From Lasiodiplodia sp. COLG20 (Eukaryota > Ascomycota > Dothideomycetes > Botryosphaeriales > Botryosphaeriaceae): a DNA stretch of 64,000 nt. Below the pieces are notes generated by a model. The model was not told the origin of the DNA. It worked only from the letters and a program-made list of their open reading frames with translations, and made no database searches. The stretch covers positions 620,001 through 684,000 of the forward strand of contig VNWV01000002.1 of NCBI GenBank assembly GCA_009801085.1. The letters run 5' to 3'. A program made the translations under genes and the position numbers. Below, one piece after another: positions 25,259-34,268 of the stretch (position 1 is the stretch's first letter; every line of letters starts with the position of its first letter).

Positions 25259-26419
25259 CAACTGCGGCGGGCGGGGGTGTCCAGGGACTTCCGGGGAGCG
25301 GTGGAGTCGGCGGCGGCGAGGGCGAGGGAATTGCGTACCGGTCGCGAAGCGCGGCGGAGCGAGGCACGACGAGCAATAAGTAGGCGCGAGGGCGCGGGCG
25401 AGCGTGAATGGAGCTGCGAAGGCCGGCGCGGATACGCGCTGGGAGAGGCGTCGAAGCGGTTGCCCCTGCTAGACGGCGGTGCTGGAGACAGGGCAGGACC
25501 AACAGCTACGCCACGGCTGGAGAGGGGCGCGGGCAGGCGGCACGGCGAGGAGGGTTGGCGGATGGGATGAGCGGGATCGCAGCGGGCGTGCGGCGGGCGG
25601 TGGTGGGAATGGGAAAAAGGAAGGTTGTGTGGTGAGGGATGTGCTTGATAGCAGGTTGCGCTCGCTGCTCGCTAAGTTGCGCTCCAGTGCTATTGCAAGG
25701 CGGAATTACGGAGGAGCAGCAGTTACAGAATAATACGCTCCGTCACCGCTCATCAAACAAATCACGCAGAGGCCAGGCGCGCGCGCATTTGTTCCGGCTG
25801 CTATAAACCTCAGTACGCAACACCGGTAGCACAGCCAATGAGGACGGCTGTCACGCCCGTCAAAGGCCCTGGGGGTCCGCCAAGGCACCCGAGGCTGACG
25901 ACCATTGTACCCGTGGCACAAAGAGGTGTGGAAATAGCAAGCGGCTGACGGACGCTCACGGCCCACCGTCGCAGCTGAATGCCTTACTCAGGCTGACGGT
26001 GCGGAGGGTGCTCGACGACGCTGGGCTGCAGCTGGGTGGGCCGATGCCTTGGTCCCCGCGCATGCCCGATCGAGAAGAGCACGGAGCGGGCGCTGCGTTT
26101 CACCAGCAGTTTACGGAAGCCGACCACCACGACGCCCTGCACTCCCGTCTTTCCGTAGCCGCCTCCACACCCGACCGCACGTGAGCGCAGCGACGCAGCA
26201 GACTTAGGGTGCGTTATTGTGTTGGGCCCGCGTAACGGCAAGGTACGGCGGACCCAACGGCCGGTCCCCCCACTGCGTCATCTTTGCTCCGCCCGAGGCT
26301 GCTGGCGCGCGCGCCTCCTGCATGACCGCACGTCCGCCCACAGCCCTGCCCGACACCACAGTGCTGCCCTCGCCGTGCCTGTAAATTTCCCAGCCTTCAT
26401 TGGCCTCAATTCCGCCATC
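25259..26419. promoter_or_regulatory. Divergent upstream region, nucleotidyltransferase / isochorismatase
   Basis: GC-rich interval of 1.16 kb between two outward-facing genes. Several overlapping Arg/Gly-rich ORFs on both strands look compositional. I see no RNA gene or repeat copy. Confidence 0.45.
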
Positions 26420-27585
26420 ATGGCTGCCGCCGCCGCCCGCAGACTCAGTGAGTAGACCAGACCGCCCGGCGCGCCACGTGCTGACACGCCCCAGCGAGCC
26501 CCGCGCTCTTGTACGCCGCCTGCCACCGCTGTTGCGCCGCGAGCTGACGAGCACCGCAGCATTTGCGACCTGCAAGAGAAGTTCCGCCCGGCCATCTGGG
26601 AGTTCTCGAAGGTCATCCAGACCAGCCAGAAGATGCTCAGAGCCAGTACGACCTCCGTCAGCCCGTGCCCCGTCTTGGCGTCAATTCCTGGCGCAAGCTG
26701 TGGACCATCGCGCTCCAGGAACAAGGCGTCCTGGGGAGTGAGATGGCTGCAGCTGGGCCGATCCCGTGCGATCGTGCATCAGAACAGGCGGGCCTGCGTG
26801 CTGCGCGCCCGCCAGCATCTGCATTCTTCACGCCCGCCTTGACCCTCATGCCCACTCTGTTCTATAGTTAGCACTCGAGGTCGAAGCCGGCCGCTCTCTG
26901 CGCTTGCTGCACGGCGTGCGCCGCTACCCCTCATTTTCCTTTGTCGCCTGTGGCTTTTTGATTTGCCCTCGTGAAACTGTGGCCATCTCCTAGCTTCCGA
27001 TGCTCTCCTCCCCCTTTGTTGCGAAGAATCCGCGCATCTCGAGCTGAATCGCGTCTAGGCCAGATCATGAAATTTCCCGTCCTCGCCACCACCCAAAACC
27101 GCGCTCGCCTGGGAGAAACATGCTCTGAGCTTGGCCTCGATTCCCCTGGCGGAATCCAGACCAAGGTGCATGCCGACAAGACGCTGTTCTCCATGATCAC
27201 GCCCGAGGTGCGCGCCGCCCTCACCCAGAAGCACGAGTGCATCATCGTCGGTATCGAGTCGCACATCTGCGTCACCCAGACGGCGCTCGACTTGCTGCGC
27301 GATGGCCACAAGGTCTATGTCCTGGCCGACGGCGTGTCCAGCTGCAACAAGGAAGAAGTCCCCATTGCACTGGCCCGGCTCAGGCACGAAGGCGTCGTTG
27401 TCACTACCAGTGAAAGCATGCTCTATGAGCTGATGAATGATGCTGCTATCCCCGAGTACGTGCCCCTTGCTCTTTTGTTGATGTGTCTTGCTTATGGCGG
27501 CTTCAGATTCAAGGAGATGGCGAAGCTGGTCAAAGAGACGAAAGAAAGCACGTCCCAGGTCCTGCAAACGCTTTGTAGGATATGA
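26420..27585 (+). CDS. Isochorismatase-family hydrolase (ISOC1/2 type); N-terminus uncertain
   Basis: Cysteine hydrolase of the isochorismatase superfamily; the physiological substrate of the eukaryotic members is poorly known. The proposed model joins 26420-26447, 26544-26645, 27059-27455 and 27507-27585 to 201 aa. All three catalytic residues are present: Asp in CDLQEKFRPAIWEFSKV, Lys in VHADKTLFSM, and Cys in VGIESHICVTQTALDLL. The join KMLRAS|QIMKFPVLATTQNRARLG across a 413-bp intron restores the family sequence exactly. The problem is the first splice. The natural acceptor (branch CTGAC, CAG at 26557-26559) puts the exon out of frame with the ATG exon. The in-frame acceptor at 26543 is weak and replaces the usual NPAxFVCDLQ with TDEHRSICDLQ. 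Either an indel or a different first exon is likely. Confidence 0.75.
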
Positions 27586-28744
27586 GCTGTAGACTTTGAC
27601 ACGTAGGCCTCCGGATATGAGATAGGATTTACTTAGACTGTAGGTAATCGTCACTTTCCCGGCCATGCAGCCGTGCGACTCGACTGTGCTACTATGGCGG
27701 GAACGAGCCATGCGGTGAGAAGCTTTTTGAGGAAAGCCAAGACATGGAGTGACCATCTGATACGAGCGCCGAAAGTCCAGACAGCGTGATTGTGAAACAA
27801 TTCCTGGACCTGCCAAAAAACGATGTAGCCTCTCTGCTTGATGCACTCATGCGCAGACATTATGATCCCTGGAGGCTTTGGAGACGACGTATGTAAACTT
27901 CGTCAGCAACCACGTCGTCATCAATTCGAAACAGCATTCGTATCCGAAGTCAGGGGGCTTCAGCCTCAATGCTCCATCTTATCTCACATACGGCTTACAG
28001 TGGACTGCATAAGACTTTGTTCTTTTGCATTCTGCAAAGGAGCTGCACTCTTTAACAAGCAAATATTCAGACGCAGGCGTGTTTTTTTGGTCCAAAAAGT
28101 ACGGACTACTTGGGGCGTGGAATTCAACGACTCGCGTAATTAACGTTTAATGTCAGTCCTCTTTGCCGCAAGCTGTAAGCGATGCTGAGAGCTTGAAAGG
28201 CCCTTTATTTTCTGCGGGCGGTCGCTGACAAAGTGCACCCTCCGCACGAATCATCGGAGGGTTAAATGGCGCGAGATGGCTTCAGCCAATGGGGGCATGC
28301 AATTGGCGGCGGAGCCGATCCGATCCGCAAAGCTTATGTTTATTTTGTTCAACACTCCATTTTTAGTCTCGCAACTTATCTGGCAAACTTCTTTGCGGCC
28401 TCTGATTGTTTTCCTTTGAGAGTTGGGTGAAAAGGTTCACCCGTGCATCCAGTAGGTATGCGGGGATCTTAAAGATCCCGCCCGCAAGGGCCAACCCAAC
28501 CGGATAGATCAGTTCCGCCGACCGAGCTTGCTTGATCAGCAACGCGTCGTGTAGCAGCCTACCACAACGCGCCCAGCTCTACAGGGAAATATTTAGAATG
28601 ACGAGGAAAGGGGCTCGCTGAAACTTTAAAAGCGCGCCAGGACCGCCTCTCGGAGACACTGAATCTCTACGAACAACAGCAAACCCACGGATCATCCAAC
28701 CTATCAATCAACGTCCTTCTCTACGAATCATCTATCACGACATC
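27586..28744. other. Intergenic region upstream of the MAPEG gene
   Basis: No coding exon, tRNA or repeat copy is visible. A 17-nt perfect palindrome is listed separately. The last 120 bp before the MAPEG start is CA/TC-rich, as usual for a fungal 5' UTR. Confidence 0.5.
28463..28479. promoter_or_regulatory. Perfect palindrome GGGATCTT-A-AAGATCCC
   Basis: Two 8-nt arms around a single A, about 265 bp upstream of the MAPEG start codon. It could bind a dimeric regulator; no known factor is assigned and it may be chance. Confidence 0.3.
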
Positions 28745-29370
28745 ATGTCTTTCGCCACTCTTCAAGTTCCTCAGGAGTACGGGTAAGTCTGCCTCGATTA
28801 CGACGATGCCGCTCGGTATCGCCATCCCCCTATGACCCGAGCCCATTCCTCCTCGGACGTCCCTCAGTCCGCCTCATCCATTGTTCAGGCATTGACAGCC
28901 GGTTCGACCCCACTGCTGACCAGCCGCGCGATAGCTTCGTCGTCCTCGCCGCGACCGGTTCGCTCTTCGTCTCGACCTGGCTGGGCATACGGATTGGCTC
29001 GTTCCGCAAGGCGGCCGGCGTGCCGTACCCGCACCAGTACGCGTCGCAGGAGCAGATTGCCGCCGCCAGCGGCGACGAGAAGAAGCAGCAGGCGCTGCAC
29101 CTGTTCAACTGCGCGCAGCGCGGCCACTACAACTTCCTCGAGAACCACACCAACTTCCTCTTCGCCCTGCTCGTCGCCGGCCTGCGCAGGCCCGTCCCCG
29201 CCGCCATCATGGGCGCCGCCTGGTCCGTCGGCCGCATCATGTACGCCGTCGGCTACACTCGCCCCGACAAGAAGAATGGCATGGGAAGGCTTATCGGCAG
29301 CTGGGCCACGTTGATCCAGATTGTTCTGATGGGCATGGCTGGCTGGGATGGCTACAAGATGCTGGCGTAG
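28745..29370 (+). CDS. MAPEG-family microsomal glutathione S-transferase (MGST3-like)
   Basis: Membrane glutathione transferase/peroxidase of the MAPEG superfamily, with four helices in the ER or outer mitochondrial membrane. Exons 28745-28782 and 28935-29370 give 157 aa, the normal length. The 152-bp intron is longer than most in the window, but phase and sequence fit (MSFATLQVPQEYG|FVVLAATGSLFVSTWLG). MGST3 signatures are present: FRKAAGVPYPHQYA, HLFNCAQRGHYNFLENH (the FNCAQRxHxNxxE motif), and GRIMYAVGYTRPDKKNGMGR. It is most likely involved in detoxification of lipid hydroperoxides and xenobiotics; this is family knowledge, not seen here. Confidence 0.93.
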
Positions 29371-30204
29371 AGAAGAGAAGCTGGGACACAATCGCATTGG
29401 AGGGATAAAGAATACAAAATTATGGGAGGCTCGTGAGAGCTTATATATGGGCTTCGAATTGGGCGAACGGTGCTTATTTTCCAAAATGAATATATCCATT
29501 TCAAACACCAACAAATCGATGGATACATCAGGGACAGTTAATCAATACGTAGGGTTCTCTTTTGGTATCCTATTCGACGAATATCTGCAAAAGGTGCCAT
29601 TGCAGAGGGCTGCTACAGCCGATGGCTAGCGCGAAGAATGGCAGGGCCTTAGAGCATAGCGGAAGCATGCCTCAGTTCTTTTTTTTTTTTTAAAAAAAAA
29701 CAATGTGCGGGTATTTGAAGCTATCATCCGGACGTAAATGTATAATTATCTTTTCTACATCCGCATCAGGACGACAGCTTCAACTACCCATGGCATGAGA
29801 GAATAAATCCACGCTAACCGTACCCCTCTGTTGTAGGCTACGCGATACAGGCTTTAGCAAAACGTCACAAAGTCTTGATCCGAAAGCATGTTGCAGTATT
29901 GGCTTCTATTTCTTTATTGATCTACCTGTTGTACAGACGGCCGTGTCGTCGTTCGTGGGAATCTCCTTGGGTATTTGCCCACTCTATTCTTTCACCCTGA
30001 GCCTGTCCTAACGCCTGAGGAAAATCTCGCTAACTGTCTTTAGCGCGGCTTCTGGCATTCTTCATGGAGAATGCTCTTGTGCCAAAATCGATCTTTCACA
30101 CCTCGGCGCGCACTCCTCATAGGAGAGCATGGATCTTGGGAGCCTCTTCCTGGGTTCTTAGCCAAATCTGAACAAATGAAAGGATAACTTTCTTCAAGCG
30201 TTGT
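29371..30204. other. Convergent intergenic region with MITE copy 5
   Basis: 3' flanks of the MAPEG gene and of proline dehydrogenase. Apart from the repeat at 29603-29830 nothing else is recognisable. Confidence 0.6.
29603..29830. mobile_element. Hairpin MITE copy 5 (complete, 228 bp)
   Basis: The left end CAGAGGGCTGCTACAGCCGATGGCTAGCG matches inversely the right end CACGCTAACCGTACCCCTCTG. The inner palindrome is at 29706-29790 with one arm partly mutated (TCAGGACGACAGCTTC). TTG, not TA, stands on both sides, so the target site may be mutated or different. A T11 A9 run lies inside the left half. It has the second terminal type. Confidence 0.8.
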
Positions 30205-31671
30205 TCAGCCGGCAAGGCCCATGCGCCTCTTCAGCTCATTCCAGAAGATGCCCCTCGAATCCCTAGCGCTAGCGACGGCGTCACGGTTCTCTTCGGCGCG
30301 GCGCACCAGGTACAGGATGCACTCCTGCATGGTGCCCCAGGTGACGTACTTGTAGACGTCGCAGTCGCCCTCCTTGAGACCGTTCTCCTTGTCGGCCGTG
30401 GTCAGCGAGAGGGAAAGCTCGTCAGCCATGCCCATGAGCTGGCTGTAGACGACGTCGGCCACAGGCTGGCCGGCAAGGGCCTGCTGGTGGCGGATGGCGC
30501 GGATCTTGCGCAGCGAGACGGCGTTGTGCGAGCCCAAGACGATGCCGACCTTGATGGTGGGGCGCGGCTGGGCCAGGTGGTACGTTGCCAGCTTCTCGGT
30601 CGCGGCATCGTAGGCAGCATCGGTGGCTGCCTTGGTGTCGTGGATGAGGTGGCGCGGGTCGCTGCCTAGGTACGCGCCGCGCACGAGCTTGGCACCGAAG
30701 TTGAAGCCTTCGGAGGCGGCGCGGGTGAGGTGGCCGTCGAGGACGGCGGTCGAGGCCTTCAGGTACATCTGGTAGGTGTTGTAGATGACCATGTTGTCGC
30801 CGCTGTTGTAGCGCTGCATCAGGTCCATCGTCCAGCGGTCGATGGCGGCCTGCTGGCACTGGTGCTCGGCGTCGACGAGGATCTTGACGCCCTTGTCGCG
30901 CGCCAAATCGCAGACCTTGGTGAGCGCGGAGCCGAAGAGCTCGTCGGGCTTCTCCTGGTTGTGCTCGAGCATCTCGACAACCTTGGAGCCAGCACCGGAG
31001 AACTTGATGGCAACGTAGTCACCAGCGGGCGCGTATTCGATGGTCTTCAGGGTACCATCGAGCCACTGGTCCACTTGTTGCTCGTGGAGTTGCTGTGCCT
31101 CAGCAGCCTTCTCCTGGCCCTCGCCAGCAACACCGGGTGTGTCAACCTCCTTGGCGTAGTTCAAGATGACGCCCTTGATGCCGATTTGCCTCAGGCTCTG
31201 AACAGTGCGCGAGATCTCAGGACCGGTAGCACCGGCGCAGTAGTGGGCGTAGAAAAAGTATTGGATGACATGGCGGAAGACGGGGGCCTTGACAAAGAAG
31301 TCGGAGTGGCGCTTGAGGATGGTGAGGAAAAAGGAGAGGATGGCGGGGTAGGCAGATATGTTCTGAATGAGCAAGTTGCGGAAGAGCGAGGCGGTCGGGA
31401 GCTTCGCGATGGCATTTTGGGCATCATCAAGGGCCCGCGAGGGCGATGCTGGTGCGGCCGAAGTGGGCGAGACGGCGACGGCGGACAGCTGTTGAACTGA
31501 TTCGCGCACGGATGCGCCGGGCTTCATGGCCAGGCTCGCTGTGCGCGAAGGCGACTTTGTGGAAAAGGCAGCATTGTGGTGGACTGTCCGGGCTGACACC
31601 AGCGCGGCGCGCTGGGTGAGGAGCGGAGACTTGAGCAGCAGAAGGCGGGTGTGGCGGAGGGTGGTGAGCAT
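30205..31671 (-). CDS. PUT1: Proline dehydrogenase, mitochondrial
   Basis: FAD enzyme of the mitochondrial inner membrane that oxidises proline to pyrroline-5-carboxylate, the first step of proline use as nitrogen source. It is a single exon of 488 aa. The N-terminus is a typical import sequence (MLTTLRHTRLLLLKSPLLTQ, basic and without acidic residues). Family marks of the (beta-alpha)8 barrel are GIKGVILNYAKE, YVAIKFSGAG, KILVDAEHQCQQAAIDRWT, NTYQMYLKAS, NFGAKLVRGAYLGSDPR, IVLGSHNAVSLRKI, QLMGMADELSLSL and YKYVTWGTMQECILYLVRRAEENRDA. The large overlapping ORF on the other strand (30730-31500) is a composition effect. Confidence 0.97.
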   Translation of the reverse strand: MLTTLRHTRLLLLKSPLLTQRAALVSARTVHHNAAFSTKSPSRTASLAMKPGASVRESVQQLSAVAVSPTSAAPASPSRALDDAQNAIAKLPTASLFRNLLIQNISAYPAILSFFLTILKRHSDFFVKAPVFRHVIQYFFYAHYCAGATGPEISRTVQSLRQIGIKGVILNYAKEVDTPGVAGEGQEKAAEAQQLHEQQVDQWLDGTLKTIEYAPAGDYVAIKFSGAGSKVVEMLEHNQEKPDELFGSALTKVCDLARDKGVKILVDAEHQCQQAAIDRWTMDLMQRYNSGDNMVIYNTYQMYLKASTAVLDGHLTRAASEGFNFGAKLVRGAYLGSDPRHLIHDTKAATDAAYDAATEKLATYHLAQPRPTIKVGIVLGSHNAVSLRKIRAIRHQQALAGQPVADVVYSQLMGMADELSLSLTTADKENGLKEGDCDVYKYVTWGTMQECILYLVRRAEENRDAVASARDSRGIFWNELKRRMGLAG

Positions 31672-33008
31672 GTCGTTTTGGGAAATGGACGCTTTCGGAA
31701 AGCTACGGCGGGCAGGGAAGCGGAAGCTGGCGAATTATGTGTCTGGGCGGGTATAACGCGGCAGTTGGACGGCGGGAAAGTTGCACAGCGGGTCGTTGCA
31801 TGGCGTTGGGAAGTAGATGTGTAGCTGATTTATAGGGAAGATGGTAGCTTGTCTGGTTCAGTGAATGCGGCTCGCCCACGGGCCCTGAGCGCATGCCCCA
31901 GCCGCGCACCCCGGCTCGGCTACCCGCGGATGTGCCTCGCCACGGCTGCAATTAAGGTTGCCGGTGTCGGCGCCCTCTGCTTCTCCACCCCGCCATCAAC
32001 ACCACGCGCCTGCCCTGCCAATCTACCAGTTTCTGAATGTCAGATATTCGGCCGAATGTGGGGTTTGGCTCCAAATTGCGCCGTCGTTGGCCGGCGCCGG
32101 CTGCCCACGCGAACATTTGCCTCTACTCCCTCCGCCGAGTCCGCAGGACGCCTTGACCGCGGCCAGCCCCTGCCAGTCATCGATTACACAATCTATTCTG
32201 CGGCGGTCCAGCTGCTGCCCGGGCGAGGTCACGTTGGCCTCGGCTTAACCCCGCTGCGCTGCAAATGTTGGCGCACGTAGACGTGCTCCGGCCAAGCCAC
32301 ACCATTGAATGTCATGGCAGCCCCTTGCGCCGCGCCGCGGACCAGTTGCCGTCGTGGCTTGCCCCAAGGAGTAATTCATGTGATGCTTTGGGCGGATGCC
32401 CCTCCTGAAGGCTGCGCCCTCGTTGGCTAAGATGGTGGTAATCTCTTTGGCAAGCCTCACGCGCGCGCTTCCCGCACACCGCAGCAATAATTATGTCATC
32501 TCCAGCAGCAGCAAGGGCGCCTTCCGCACTAGGGAGCGAGCACGTCAATGTGATATCCATTAGATAATGTGGTGTTGCGTGTCAATGCACGTCTAATCCT
32601 TTGCGACACTTCCGTTTGAGGTCAGATCGCATCTTCAGAACGACTTGTGAATGGCTCGATTGCGCGCCACAATAAAGGGCATTGGCGAATGAGAGGCCCC
32701 AATATATTTACTGAGGCCAGGGTTGTCGATAAGGTTGTGTCACGCAGTTGGACAGTCCAAGCCCGAAACTCGGCCTTTGAACCCTTCCGCTGCAAAGCGT
32801 GAACTACCGGGGATCTGAAGTGCAGAGAGATAAGGACTCTCACACCATGTACTTTCGATATTCGAAAGACGACTATCTGAACTGGTCCTGAGGGCCGAGG
32901 GTCGGAAGGATGTTTTGGGAGGGGCTGGCGCAAGCCAAAGAAACGCACTACGCAAGCCATCTTATTCAAACCTCATCTCACATCTCAAGTACTAGAAGCC
33001 GAACTATC
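31672..33008. other. Intergenic region upstream of proline dehydrogenase
   Basis: The first part is the proline dehydrogenase promoter. I see no coding exon with domain similarity, no repeat copy and no RNA gene before the tRNA relic at 33009. Confidence 0.5.
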
Positions 33009-33070
33009 GGTTCTATAACGTGGCAGCTAGCGCTCGGGATCCTCAATCTATTAGAACATTCCCGCAACCT
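33009..33070 (+). pseudogene. Decayed tRNA-Gln copy
   Basis: About 62 bp align with the intact tRNA-Gln 390 bp downstream, from GGTTCTATA through the anticodon arm and the intron remnant TAGAACATTCC to GCAACC. The differences in the first half are nearly all transitions. The anticodon triplet now reads CTC, and the T arm and 3' acceptor strand are lost. The 5' flanks also match for about 12 bp (TCAAGTACTAGA / TCAGGTACTAGA), so a segment larger than the tRNA was duplicated. Confidence 0.6.
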
Positions 33071-33398
33071 AGATCAAAAATGCGCTTTATTGAGTTGAGA
33101 GTCGGTAAGCGAGGGCGGCCGAGAGAAACTGTCGAGAGGGAGAAGGATGTTCACGGTCGCTTTGTCGTTAATGGGAAGCTGAGCGCGGCACCGAGAGTGT
33201 CGCGTATGTGGGCGATGCGCCGCGTGTCAGCGCGGGAGAGCCGGATGCACCTCCCTCCCACCATCCTCTCGACCTTCGCCATCTATCTGCGAAGTCGCAT
33301 AGCTGGCCGAGGCCCTTAATTTACAGTATATAATTTATGCTAAGTCCCTCCTTTCTCAGGTACTAGATCACGGGAGCTGCTCATTCTACCATACAACT

Positions 33399-33483
33399 GG
33401 TTCTATAGTGTAGTGGCTAGCACTCAGGATTCTGATAATCTCAGAACATTCCTGCAACCCCGGTTCGATCCCGGGTAGGACCT
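33399..33483 (+). tRNA. tRNA-Gln (anticodon CTG) with 13-nt intron
   Basis: The cloverleaf folds fully: acceptor GGTTCTA/TAGGACC (one G-T pair), D arm GTG...CAC, anticodon stem CAGGA/TCCTG, T stem CCCGG/CCGGG around TTCGATC, discriminator T at 33483. The anticodon loop is TTCTGA...T with the 13-nt intron TAATCTCAGAACA at the canonical position 37/38. Inside the intron, CTCAG can pair with the anticodon region CTGA, as tRNA introns usually do. A TTTTT tract about six bases downstream is a suitable RNA polymerase III terminator. B box and A box sequences are intact (GGTTCGATCCC; TAGTGTAGTGG). Confidence 0.95.
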
Positions 33484-34268
33484 CTCTCTTTTTGCTTGCG
33501 TTGGGGAGTTAATTAAGGGTGTTTGTTTTGCCCAGGGGGGGCCAGGGGGGGCGTGGAGACGCTGGCCGGTGCACGCCAAGAGGCCGACGCCAGCCGCCAG
33601 GACAAGTAGAAATGCGAACTGCGGTTCCAGCAGCGTGCTAGTGCCACCAAAGACTCTGGTGGGTGACGCTCTTTTGGCTGGTACGCTGGGGCTGCGCCTG
33701 GCGGGATGCCCGGGTGGATCGAGGACCACGTAGCAGCGGCTGAGCTTCTGACCAACGCACGCTTCTCCAGCATGGAAATGTGAGATGCGGGGTATTTGCT
33801 TCAGCCGAGACTGGCTGAAGTCGGTGAAGCAAGGCGAAGACTACTGCGATGTACAACGACGAGGCCGCCTGATCGCCACCGCATCACTTTCAAGTCCCGC
33901 ATGACCCTCTTGTGGAGAGCGAGAATACAACACAGAGACGTAAAAGAGCCTAGCAGAAGGAAACAAAGACAAGAGGACAAGAGCGACAGAAAAGATGGGT
34001 GAAAGCAGCCAATACGAATGCAGCATTGACTTCTGACCAATCATGCCTACCCGCACGCCAGGGCTGCAGTCCCCGCCGATCAGTGGCCAGTTCACACACT
34101 GCCACGGAGTACAGACCGCTCACAGAGTCATCGATCAGATCAAAAATTGATTCATGGAAGCTGAAAGACAAGTTGAGGTCACGTGCGCACGCGCTGCTGC
34201 CTGGTGCGCGCTGCGTGAGTGACGTGCACCGGGCGTCAAGCTACTCCGCACTCTGCAACAACATCAAA
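33484..34268. promoter_or_regulatory. Region between tRNA-Gln and KU70
   Basis: It contains the tRNA terminator at its left end and the KU70 promoter and 5' UTR at its right end. Nothing else is recognisable. Confidence 0.5.

Noticed and set aside
30730..31500. 256-codon ORF on the plus strand
   Set aside because: It is antisense to proline dehydrogenase; no family features.
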